Positions 21,801 through 33,300 of a stretch of 64,000 nt of DNA are shown here, in pieces; the first letter of the stretch is position 1; each line of letters begins with the position of its first letter. The stretch spans positions 310,001 to 374,000 of the forward strand of contig JAFCMP010000101.1 in NCBI GenBank assembly GCA_017506865.1, read 5' to 3'. Made by a program: the position numbers and the translations under genes. Under the pieces are notes generated by a model. The model was not told the DNA's origin. It saw only the letters and a list, made by a program, of their open reading frames with translations, and made no database searches. This DNA comes from Tribonema minus. Lineage: Eukaryota > Sar > Xanthophyceae > Tribonematales > Tribonemataceae.

Positions 21801-23292
21801 CCGCCTCCGTCGGCGGAGCCCGGCGGACTGTTGTCATCGTCGCCAAGTTGCGCTTCGCGCCGCGCGGCCGTGTCGCGCAGGTTCTGCACCACGTGGTACG
21901 TGGCGTAGGTGGGCTCGGGCAGCCAGCCGCCACCCTTGGCCTCCTTGGTGAGGAAGTCGCAGAGGACGATGCCGGGGTGCTGGGGATGGTGCCGCACCCA
22001 CCAGTGCTGGTGTGGCTGCGGGTCGTCCGGGTCCGCGACGCGCACGCCGCTGGCGCCCGGCGGCGCCGACTTGGGCACGCCCAGCGGCCACGTGTTCCTG
22101 CGCAGCGCCAGCTCGCGCTCCAGCGCCTTGTCCTCCACAAAGTTGCTGGTAGAGTGCGTCGCGACGGTCGCCACCGACGCGGCGTCGCCATGGGGGGCCG
22201 GCCGCACCGGCGCAGCCGCGCCCCCCCCTGCCGCCTCCAGGTGCAGAACGTCCACCTGCACCTGGCGGCGCCGCGGGCGCGCGTCGCCATCAGCGCCGGC
22301 AGCACTGTACACGAGCCGCCTGACGAGGATGATGTGGAGGTCTGCAGGCGCGCTGTCGGTGCCGACGTAGGCGGTGCGCGCCACGTGCTGCGACGAGCCG
22401 TTCTTGCACACGATGAGGGTGAGGTCCACGTTGAAGAGGCGCGCGAGCGCGCGCGCGTCGACGGCGGTGATGTCCTCGTGCGCGCGCTGGCGGTGTGCGT
22501 CGCTGGCCGACAGGCGCGCGACGGCGCGCCGGCGCAGGTCGCGCATGGCGTCTGCCGCGCGCAGCACGTCCTCTGAAAAAAGCGCTTCCGCACCGCGTAC
22601 AGAAGGCTCTGGTGCGTGGAGACCCGGCGGATGCCGCGCCTCTCCAGCTGCGCGATGAGGCGCGAGCGTGCGTCGCCGCTGCGCTCCGGCTGCAGGGCGG
22701 CGACGGCAACAGACAGCGTCCGCGTCGCCAGGGGGTCCGCAAACACCTGCCAGCCCCCGGCCAACGCTTGCTCTGATGCGCCCCCCTCCTCTGACTCGCC
22801 ATCCGCGACGAGAGCAGGGACAGGTACGAAGCTGTTAGGTGGTACAACCGCGACCGCGTCACCACCACCCTCGCCCTCGTCGCCGCTTGACACATCCTCG
22901 GGCTGCACGCGAGGCTCAGCTGCCGGAGGCGGTTGTGCCGCTGCTGCCGTTATAGCCACATCCTCGCTGAATTGTTCCTTGAGTTGCTGCAAGGTGGCCA
23001 CCAGTGTCCCGCCCCTCCAGAGACTGCAATGTCTCCACCCGTCGACAGACCTGGGTGCAGTGCCGACAGGCAGTAGCGCCCGTACGATGGCGGTGAGGTT
23101 GGCAGCGCGCTTGCCAGGGCCGTATGGCCCCCGCGCATTCACTCTGCGATAGAAAACCTGCTTTGCGCTGGTCACGGTCCCCTCCCCGATCTGGTCAGCC
23201 GCAGTGGTATCTTTGTAAAACGTGATGACATCTCCAACCTGCACCAGCCCCAAGTCGATCAGCTTTCCCAAAGTGCAGTACAAAGCTGCCAT
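15889..23292 (-). CDS. Large RAMA-like / OTU-like / P-loop GTPase-like protein, with three apparent frame slips
   Basis: Exons: 19874-23292, 19143-19318, 15889-17027, joined by GT-AG introns with agreeing phases; about 1,578 aa. The N-terminus (LGKLIDLGLVQVGDVITF, later SVDGWRHCSLWRGGTL) resembles the RAMA domain of restriction/adenine-methylase-associated proteins and MPND. Next, HQSLLYAV and a LARLFNVDLTLIV segment resemble an OTU fold whose catalytic Cys position is Ser. Then come SVPKEGKS (about 21510-21535, a P-loop lacking the first Gly), LLDLPGV (about 20570-20590, dynamin-like G3) and VVVLPVDK, so a large GTPase is plausible but unproven. An acidic run, a coiled/helical C-terminal region and an Asn-Gly-Ala-Glu repeat tail ending in a KRR cluster follow. 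The frame slips at 22576-22581, about 16908-16913 and about 16262-16272; each needs one extra base. Function unknown. Confidence 0.6.
15975..16125 (-). repeat. Short tandem repeat encoding an acidic Asn-Gly tail
   Basis: On the minus strand GCCGTTGTCTTC-type 15-base units encode repeated NGAED/NGAEG pentapeptides near the C-terminus of the GTPase-like protein. The reading frame is open through the whole array, which supports it being coding. It is followed by a KRRLDD cluster that could be a nuclear localisation signal. Confidence 0.6.
17028..19142 (-). other. 2.1-kb intron of the GTPase-like gene
   Basis: The donor is at 19142-19141 (CCGCAG|gtgaag) and the acceptor at 17029-17028 (gcgccag... 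ctggcgcag|GTAC), phase 2. The intron contains a short TTAGGG-like tract (about 17631-17655), repeated TTGAACTTCACTTTCATGAT phrases (about 17925-18015) and a LINE remnant (18398-18668). I see no exon inside it. Confidence 0.6.
18398..18668 (+). mobile_element. Degraded 3' end of the LINE family
   Basis: The segments GGCATAGCACTGGCGCATACGC, TGATGGCACACATGGCAGAGTC, GATGCAACGTCGTTGAG, CATCAGCCATCTGGGCC and AAGCAAGAATTGATGAT parallel both the remnant at 6181-6465 and the 3' end of the LINE at 36.1-36.3 kb. It is 5'-truncated and lies in a host-gene intron on the opposite strand. Confidence 0.6.
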
Positions 23293-24324
23293 GGCTTCTC
23301 TGACTCTGCCGCACAGCTATGAGCAATGGCAACACTGTGTTCCCCCTTCCCGCGCTCAGAGTGAAGGTTGAAGATCGATCTGAGATTGAAATTTTCCGAG
23401 CCTCCCACGGAGCTCGGGGGGAAGTGACAGTCACAATGGACAGGATCGCACCGCGCCACAAGTAGTGGGCAACAAAGAAGTAGAGCCCCGACCAAACGCA
23501 TGGTGAGCGGCACGCTGAAGTCTGAAATCTTTCTCTTTCGCAACAACGCGCTCATAGACGGCATTCAAGCTCAGGTTCAGGCGTAGACTCTCGGCTACTG
23601 TGAAGGCCCCGTGCCGTGCACGTGCGCGTGCTGCGTGCATGTGCGCGTGCTGTGTGGCGTGAACACTCCGCACCGCACAGCGACAGCGACATTGCGCACG
23701 CCATGCAGTCACCGTTGAAACGCCATTGAAAACAGCGTGAACGACGACGTTCGGGTTACACCTGTACCGCATGATGAGGACACAGCAATGACAACAGCCA
23801 TGGCAAAGCGTATTAACATGTCGCTAGTGCAGTGTCATGTCAGCGCCTTGTAAGAGCAACCATGTCAGGCATTGTGGGCATGTGCTGAGCACTGATTTAT
23901 CTTATAAGAGCAGGGGTGTGATTTGTTGTTCAACTCGCTTTGTAGCCATGAGGTGCCTGGTGTATAAGCCAGATGACAGCACTTCTAAGGCATGCCTGCG
24001 CTGGAAGTCATCCCATCCCGCCTTCTCTGTTGTCTCTGCGAAGCCACTGCCCAAACCTTGCAGTCTCGCACATTACACAGGCAGCGACTGCGCCTTCGCA
24101 CTATGTAGTGTATAGCGAGACGCTCAGATGACCCCCCTGCCCCTCGCCCTTCCCCTCCGCGACTGTTGCAGCGACCCTTGCTTCTGCACGTCGTGCACGT
24201 CTGTGAAACGACCGACGCACTGCATGCGCCGCACGCTACTGTCGCACGTAGCACGCAGCCAGCAGCTTGGGCAGCCGCGTGCAGCGCATGGCCACGGAGA
24301 TGACCAGCGCGCGCACTTGCAGCG
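23293..24324. other. Region between two minus-strand genes
   Basis: It should hold the promoter of the GTPase-like gene and the 3' UTR of the zinc chaperone gene. A minus-strand frame at 23259-23564 contains a hydrophobic stretch (RLVGALLLCCPLLVARC) but overlaps the N-terminus of the GTPase-like protein in another frame and has no other support. No clear polyadenylation or core-promoter motif decides positions. Confidence 0.4.
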
Positions 24325-27300
24325 CTATTGCACGTAGCGGATGGCGATGAAGTTGGGGAATGCCTCGTCCAGCTTCTTCTGGTCCTTGCGCGACGCTTCG
24401 TACACGGCCCACTCCTCGTCTGTGAGCAGGCACTCGTCTAGCGCGCTGGCAATGATAGACTGGACCTGCGATGGGGAACATGTCGCAAAGTGTGCATCGT
24501 ACAAGGCGCCTGAGTCACAGTATATCAAAAATGCGATGCGGGCAGGCCTTGCAACATTCTTGTAACATACCGAATGGTGCTGTCGCCCATGTGCACGCAT
24601 GACTCATCGCACCAGTTGTCGGCTGTCGCAATTGATCTGGTGAAGCATCTCCATGAATGGTGGAAGCAGCGTGGCACGAGAATTCGCAGCCCTAACTTAG
24701 GGTTTGAGTGGAGGTGGCAGGCTGCACCAGTGAGAGGTGCAGGTCGGCAGCGCAGGATGCGTGACAACATTGCCTTTGCTGTGAAGTTCATGTCAGGGCA
24801 TGGATTCAACGTGCTGGCTGCATCGCTGTGATCAAGCATGCTCAACTGCAAGACCTCCACTGGGGTGCGCTGTTAGCATGAAGTTGAAGTTAGCGTGCAT
24901 GGCAACTCTCACCTGAGTAGCATGACACAAAATGTTGAAGTGGCATGTTCATCTGGTGACACGCCAACACTGGTCAGTCAGCATGGCAACGGAAGATCAG
25001 TTGGGCCTTGAAAGCAGCAACTTGACGATGCAGGCATAACGCCAGGAGTCATTCAGCAAGTGGGTGTACGGGAACGCAGCGCCAAAGCACGGCGTGTTCG
25101 AGGCGAAATCGGAAAACTGAACTCTTGATTGACAGTTGCACCAACAAAAGTCAGCATCGTCTGACAGCTATCGTCCATACCATCCACAAAGCAGCACACG
25201 CACCTTCTGATTGGCTACGTCCAGGCCAATGAAAACCAGCTCCTGCCGTCGGTCCCCGTGCGGCTCCTCAAAGTCCTCGGTGATCGCTGCCTCCTGCCCC
25301 TGCGGCCACGCCGGCCGCGGCACGCTCGCCCACCACCGCCCCAGGCACTGCATCTCGAAGTGGCGCCCCGCGTGGCTCCAGTACCTGCGCATTACGCAGC
25401 AGCACTCAACTTGTCAGCAGTGCTCAAAGCGGTACGCTCGCCCCCCGGGCACTGCGATTCAAAATGACGCCCCGCATGGCTCCATTGCGTAGCTGTCAGC
25501 AGCGCTCAGCTCGCCCACCACCGCCCCAGGCACTGCAACTCGAAGTGGCGCCCCGCGTGGCTCCAGTACCTGCGCATTAGGCAGCAGCGCTCAACTTGTA
25601 AGCAGTGCTCAAAGCGGTACGCTCGCCCCCCGGGCACTGCAATTCAAAATGACGCCTTGTGTGGCTCCATTGCGTAGCTGTCAGCAGCGCTCAGCTCGCC
25701 CACCACCGCCCTAGGCACTGCATCTCATATTGGCGATCCGCGTGGCTTCAGTACCTGCACATTGCGCAGCAATGCTCAAGTTGACAGCAGCGCTCAACAC
25801 GTTGCGCCCACCCCCGGGCTCTGCATCTCACAGTCACGGAGCAGCGCAGCACTGTCATGGTGACATTTTAGAGACGTTGCTTAGCTGCGCAATGGGAAAG
25901 GTCCCCTGGCAGCGCCCATTGCACATTACGGCGTTGTCATCTGTGATGTGAACGCCGGCGAGTACGGGCGTGCTGCATAAGCTGCCTGTCCTACCAGGCT
26001 GTGTGAGGGGTTCCGTGAAGGTACCCGGTGTGCACTGCTGCAGCGCGCATTGTCGCGCGCCAGCAACAAGATGCCTTCTTTCCGCGTCGCTGCGCGCGCA
26101 AAGCAGCGCAGCGCGCTCTGCTGTTTCAGCAGCGCTCAGCTTGTCATTACTAGGGTTAGGTAGGGTAAGTTATCTCTGAGCTGCGCATTTGGCCTGCCTC
26201 TGGCGGCGTCCACCGCGCCCTGAAACGGCGGCGCTCCGCGCGCAATGGCGCGCAGCAGCACCAGCGCTCAGGTCCCGAGCAGCGCCGCGGCCCCACTCAC
26301 ATGGCCGCCACGTCACCGCATGCGCGCCATGGGAAGTCATGAATGATTGAGGCATACACGTATGCTGCCGCAATCAGCTTCATGATGTATATGGTTCAGC
26401 ATGTGGGACTTGTCAACGTGCGGGTGCAGTGGCGTCCATCTGCAGCAGCGCTCATCATTCGAGCATACTCACATGGCCGCCACATCGCTGCACGCGAGCC
26501 ACAGGAACCCCTTCGACCGCACCAGCCGCCTCAGCGCCTGCCTTGCGACCGCCTGCTGCTCCGTCTCCGCAGCGCTGCTGCCGCCGCCGACCTTCTCCGC
26601 CACCGCCGCCGCGCTGCTGCCGCTGCTGCCGTGCCCGCCTGTTGTTGCGCCCACGCTGGCTGCCGCCTCCACCAGCGTCAGCGCGCTGCCCTCTGCTATC
26701 GGCAGCTGCAGCGGCGGGGATTGCAGCAGGGGGGAAGGCATGAGCGGCGGCGGCCGCAACAGGCTAGCGCAACGGTTTAGGGTAGGGTCAGGGTAGCTGC
26801 AGCCCACGGGTGGGTACAGGTACACAACATTGGCATTTCCACAGCCACAAGTGGAATATAATAAAAGTACACAACATTGTTTATACCACACGACGCCACC
26901 GCCATATGGCCCCTTGTGCACCAGCCAAATAGGACTTCTGCTTCTGTATGATGGCCAGCCAGATGCAGCGCACAGCTGCCGAACACTTCTTACCGTGCTG
27001 GGCCAAGCATGTATGTACTTCGAAGTATGATGCTTCTCCACGGCTCGACAGAGAGCTGGCACGTCAGCGCGCAAACGCAAGCGTCATGAGGGGTATCAAC
27101 GCAACTGGTCCGCTTTCAGTGAAAATTTCACAACTACCGCGTCTCATACTTCAAGAAGTCACAATTGACACGCTTCAGGGCACACAAGCGCACGCTACCC
27201 TGCGCGCCACGGCCACCTACATTGGAAACTCACCAGCTTGAGCAGCTGCACGAGGCGCGTCGGGTGGAACGGGCGCCGACGCCGGTACACAAAGTTGTTG

Positions 27301-30300
27301 ACGCCGAAGCGCGCCGCCGCCGTCGTCTCCCCGTGACCGTGCGTGTGGCTATGATCGTGCGTGGGGTCCGTGCACCCCGCCTCTTCACATTCATGATCGT
27401 GAACGTGAGCGTGGTCGTGTGTGGGGTCCGTGCACCCTGGCTCCGCGCATTCATGATCGTGAACGTGCGCGTGGTCGTGCGTCGGGTCCTTGCACCCCGC
27501 GTCCTCGCATTCATGATCGTGAACGCGCGCCGCGTCAGCGCTCCGCACCGCGTGTTCATGATCGTGGTCGCCGTGGCCGTGGTCGTGGGTCGAGTCAGTG
27601 CACTGCGCGTCTTCGCACGCGGAGCCGTGCTGCGCGTGTTCATGATCGTGATCGCCTTCGTGTTCATGATCGTGATCGGCGTGCTCCTGAGCGCTGCTGC
27701 TGTCGCTGCTGGTGAGCGCCGAGAGCGCCTCCTTGTGGTCGTCGATCACGCCGAACTCCGCGATGCCCTGCCCGTCCATGCAGCCTGAGGTGTGAGGGGG
27801 GCGGGGGGGGAGGGGGGGGGGTCGGGGCTCAGACGCGAAGTTGAAGTATATGGTGGCACTGTAAAATGGGGCCAATGACCGCAGCAGCGGCGATCACAGT
27901 TATTGGTGGAAGGCATTCAATTTGACAGGTGACCACACCTTGTCACCTAGAGCTCTATGATCTTTTGATTCGTTTCCATGAAAGCCCGCAAGCAGTGGGG
28001 GACACGCCAGCGAAACGACTCGAGGCAGCGGCAGAGCGTTGCGCAGGCCATGCGGTCTGCTTCGTGGAGCAAGGTAAGTGCACTTTTTGCCGTGCTGCGA
28101 GCCATGATCGTCACGACAGTGCGATGAATTCTGAAAATTCAACTTCAACTTGAAGATGGAAATACGTTTGAGTAAACTGATTGGCGCGTGCACGGCAGCG
28201 CTCATGACTCCTTGAGGTGCAAGATGGCGAGCCATGCTGAGGTCATGCGATCCCCAGCTGCAAGTTGAAGATAGAATGAAGGGCATAGAATCTATAGATC
28301 ATGGAACTACCAGTACTCACAGATCCGTGCAAATCCGATACGCCTCATTGCCCGAACTTCAAGTCTGGATACAGGCACATACACGAGGCTCTGTGCCGCA
28401 AGCCACCACCGGATACTGTAGTACTTGAAGCACTGTGCTTCAAAAGTAGCACTTACCCAGGGCGCTGGCGAGGGGCACCTTGCCATAAGAGCAAGTTATG
28501 ATGTTGGATCGCGGCGCCAGAGCGGTTATGATGTCCCTCAGCAGCTTCTCCTGCTCGCCGCTCATGAGGTCCGCCTTGTTAATGACAACCACGTCGCTGC
28601 ATTCCACCTGCAATCGGGGGGGGCATGTATGCACATGGGTAGGCATGTATACGTGTGTCCTATAGATGCGGAAGGAACCACTGAGGACAGGCATGCATGG
28701 CGGATGACGGTACATGTGCGCTCGCATTCCACGCACTACACAGGGCTGCAGTATTGTATGTGTATGCACCTGTGTATGCAAATGCCTACGCAGAGGTGAT
28801 GTTTGCAGGGGATGTATACACATGGACGACGAACACAACTACCCTTGCAGAATGCCAAGGCTGGCAGCAGAACATAAAGCTCTCAAGTATGCCCTATTCA
28901 GGGATGCATGTACACATAGGCTGCTGCGCTGAATGGCTCTGCAAGAGCTCATAACAGTGCGCACATGCCCGTTGATGATACCCCCCCCCCCCCCCCCCCC
29001 AACATGCAAGCCACCCAGCCCCACTTCACTACACTGGTGTGACATGAGCAGAGTCCTACATCAGGCGATGTGCCAAACAAGTCATGATACCCCCCTCCCC
29101 CCCCCGCCCCCCCCTTGCAACAGCGACCCCAGGGCCTCACCTGTTCCACCAGCAGGTCCACCACCGCGCGCTGAGCACTGCCCTCCATGATTGCAAGCTC
29201 GAACTGCGGGTCCGACACGGCGGCGCCGAGGTCCGGGCGCTGCGCCAGGCGGTCGCCGCTCGCGTACGCATCCAGGAACTCGCCACCGTCCACCTGGTGT
29301 AGGTATGTATGTACAAAACAAAGCAATGAGCTACTTTTTTGAAACACGACCCTTCTTATTTATTTCTAAATAAACAAGTACTTCGAAGTATTGACTTTAT
29401 GAGGTCCAGGCGCTGCGCCAGGCGGTCGCCGCTCGCGTACGCATCGAGAAACTCGCCGCCGTCCACCTGGGTAGGTACGTATGAAACAACATCATGAGAT
29501 ATTGAACATGACCTGTTGTACGCATCAATAAGCCAGGCGGTCGCTGCTCGCGTACGCATCGAGGAACTTGCCGCCGTCCCCCTGTGTACGTATGGAACGA
29601 GATGTCACAAGCTATTTAAACATATGACCTTTGATTTTTTACAAAAGGATTTATCAACAAGTCTTGGTTTTATCCTTAAATCTTTCGCTTTTGAACAAGA
29701 TAAGATCAACTGACTTATCTGTGTTGTGTGAATATAGGAATTGAAAATGCATGGTTTTCCTATAGGCCACGTGGAGCACGCTTGAACTTGAAGTTGTGGC
29801 CGCCCTTCCTTGGCGGCAGTGCAGTCAGTGCGGGACAGCAGCACGCACTTGTGTGTGGGGGGAGGATATGAGGAGGTGCGCAGCCATGATGTACTGCAAA
29901 GTCGCTGCGCGCGTGTACATATTGTAGCGGACTTCAAGCAGGTGTATGGCCGCTGCGCCAGGCAATTGAGCGCGCTCGGAGCGTGAGATGCACACATACC
30001 AGTCACAAGTGTCGGTATTGTGTGGGCACAGTTAAAATGGTGATCGCAAGAGGTCATTTGACGAAGCGAGCTTATAGTTCAGTCAGCGGAGACAGCGACT
30101 GCACTTATGAGAGTTCTAAGCCCCGTTGAGGTCATGAGCGTCACACTTGAAGTGTGAGGGCGTGCGTGAGCACAGTCGACTGCTGTCAGGGGACAGTCTA
30201 CATCTACAAAGCCGTAGTGGCCAGCATGATGCACAAGATAGGCCCATTTTTACAGCCTGTCCTATGACTCTTCACGCGCTCTTATGACTGTAACCAATGG

Positions 30301-33300
30301 CGATCCGCCTGATGTACTGCATCAGCCTCCCACCGTGACCATGGTATTGAGCCTGATGTGCTGCACGAGCTGCTCTGCATGTACCCTCAACCATGACTAC
30401 AGTGTCCAGCTTGCCCCGTGACCATACTGCATGCACTCACCACCGTAACCATGGTGTCGAGCCTCATGTGCTGCACAAGCAGCTCTGCATACACGCATAA
30501 CGGTAACTAAAGCGTCCAGCCCCGATTATTGAAGTCTCTGACCACAGTGTACAGCACAACTGCAGCAACAGTCCCGCATTACTCACCACCGTGACCATGG
30601 TGTCGAGCCTGATGTACTGCATTAGCAGCTCCGCATATACTCAACTTCATGACCATAGGGCCCAGCGGCTGTGACCGCGCTTTTCGGCCTGAGGTTCCTC
30701 GTATGTATATATGAAGGCACCACAGTCAGGACGAGTACGAGTACTTTTGGGGAGTAAGGATTAGGAGTACTACTCGTTTTAAGACAAGGAGTAGTACTCT
30801 TTTACTCGTTTAAATTTTCAAAAATGTCGGGAGTAGTACTCGACGCTATAGAGATGCGGACAGGTATGTAGCTGTAGCATATAGCACCATGGCGTAGCAG
30901 AGATCATGAAAAGGGTATCATGGCGGCGGCGGGAGGCCCGTATTGCCAACTCTGAATCAGCGCAGAAATGCAAGGAATCCGATCTAGCGTGCGCACAAGC
31001 GCAGGACATTAGTACCACTGCTGCAGATGGCAATGGCGCTTGTCAACAGGACGATAGCACGAGTGGCAGCAGCAGAGCAACTGGAGACGGACGCGCAGCG
31101 CACAAACGCAAGAGGGTACAGAATGACGGTTGGTCAATTTCCGATCAAACAGGCGAAGGGGAGCACACGGGCGGGCAAAGTGCAGTCAAGCGCTCTAGAA
31201 CAGGTCACAACAGTCTGGAACAGCAACGTCTGATGCTAGACGACGAAGCTGGAGGTGGAGGCAGTGCGGACCCGGAGTACAAGTGCAACTTATGCGACCT
31301 CGTGGTGACGAAGGGCATGTCGCTGCTCTCGTTACAGCAGAGGTTAAACGCCCACATCGCGGCGAAGCACCAGCGCGAACACCACAGTGGGACAGCAGCA
31401 ACGTTCCTGGAGCGCTCCGACCTCAGCACCTCGCACTTGCAAACCATCTACACCGAGTGTACCTTGTGCAAAAACCTGTTTCATGCCAACAAGACATTCA
31501 CGGTGGACAGCAGCGATCCCAGCGCGGGCAAGCGCTGCCGCAAATGCAGGCCTATCACTTCACCTGCTGCAGTGGCGGCAACATTGTCAACAACAGCATC
31601 AGCAGCACCGCTAGCACCTGATACATCGACGGCAACAGCTACCACGTCGCTGCCACAGCAGCAACCGGCGTGCACACCCATCGGCAACCCCTACGCAAAG
31701 GGACCAGCGCACGCGCAGCAGGCACCTGCTGCTCAGGCTGGTGGCAGCAGCTCCTCCGGCAGCTCAACGAGGCCGGAACGCGGGGGCAGCAGTGCTACAT
31801 GAGGGGGTGGGGGTCGCAGTGGAGGGCGCGGACGTGGCAATGGAGGACGTGTTCGCAGCGGCAGCAATGATGCAGACATCAGCAGTAGCAGAGCGACTAG
31901 CGGCAGCAGAACCGGAGGCGGCAGCAGCAGCGGTGCCGGCGGCGGCAGTGCAGCCGGTACTAAAGACAGCGGCGCTGGCAACGGCCGCAGCAGTGATGCC
32001 AGCAGCCGCAGCGGCGGTGCTAGCAACAGCGGCAGTGGCGCGCGAACTCAAAACGGCCGCGGTGGCCGTGGCAGCGGTCGCAGCAGCGACAGCGGTGGAC
32101 GAGGCTGTGGTCGTGGCGGCCGCGGCGGCGGCGGAGGGGGCCCCCGAGCGCCAGGTGCGGCGACAGCAGCGGCAGCGCCTGCAGGCGCAGCAGGTGGGGC
32201 AGGTGGGCTTTTCACGTGGACCATCTCAACCCCTGCAGTCGCAGCAGTGCTTGACAGCATCAGCCTCGATGAGCTGTGCAAGCTGCAGTTCGCGACAACT
32301 AGAAGCCTTGCTAGACCACGCAATCGCCGCTATGTAGGAGCTGCACTGGAGAACGCAGCAACACATCTGTTGGCACACACAATGACGATGTTCGTCAATG
32401 CGGCGCGAGAGCCAGATTCCGCAGGGCGGGTGCAGCGACTGCAAAGATCCACGATTCTACACCACCTCATGCCATCACTCATCACCTCCACCGATGGCGC
32501 ACCTGGCATCACTCGCTCCGACAGAATCAGAATGTTGGCACGCGGTGAGCTTGACCGGTTGGTGCCAGCGCTCCTCGCACACGCGCGTGCGCACCGGCGC
32601 TGGCGCGCGCGCCAGCAAACGGAGGCAGCGATCAACGCCTACGTCCTACAGTGCATGGGCACACGGGGGGGGCTACAGCAGGCAGCGCGTTTCCTTCAGC
32701 CCAAAACGGTGGCGATACCTGATGATGACTGCTTTGCCGCCATGCAGTCCAAACACCTCCCCGCTGCGCCAGGGGAACAACTCCATGAGCTATCTGGCAT
32801 GGTTGATCAGCTTGTGGCGAAAGCAGCCGACATGCCAGCAGAACTCAGCCTGTTACAGGGGGAGGGAATTGAGCCAGAGACGGTTGCCAAGCTCATCCAG
32901 CGAGCAAGCCCTTACAGTGGAGCAGGCCCATCGGAGCTGCGCTACAGCCACCTGCAGGATGCGCTACGCACAAGCTGGGGACGGCATGAGTTTGCTGCTG
33001 TCCTCACACGGTGGCTTCAGGCCGTTATGCGGGAGGCTGCGCGGCTGCCGGATGCCTTCTGGCAGTTGCATGGTGCGGGGCGCCTGACGCCACTTGCAGA
33101 ACAACAGGAAGATGGTACAGCTAAGCAGCGGCCCATCGTTTGCGGCGAGGTGCTGCAGCAACTATGCACTTCGGTGTACGTGGCAGACCGCAAAGACTTC
33201 CTGGCGGAGCTCCTCGAGCCAGACGGGCAGTATGGGGTAGCCGTCTCAGCAGGAGCGGAGAAAGCGGCCATGGCCGGCAAACTCGCGTATGAGCTTGGTC

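Noticed and set aside
22576..22581. Programmed -1 ribosomal frameshifting in the GTPase-like gene
   Set aside because: The heptamer is CTTTTTT-C, which does not fit the X XXY YYZ rule well, and two other slips of the same sign exist; consensus error is simpler.
23259..23564. Minus-strand frame with a signal-like hydrophobic stretch
   Set aside because: It overlaps the N-terminus of the GTPase-like protein in another frame and lacks any downstream continuation.
27340..27670. CRISPR-like regularly spaced repeats
   Set aside because: The repeats are in-frame coding units for a His/Cys array in a eukaryotic gene; there are no unique spacers.
31741..32337. Plus-strand Ala-rich frame overlapping the LINE linker
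   Set aside because: It is another frame of the Gly-Ser-Arg linker; the frame continuous with the zinc fingers and RT is preferred.
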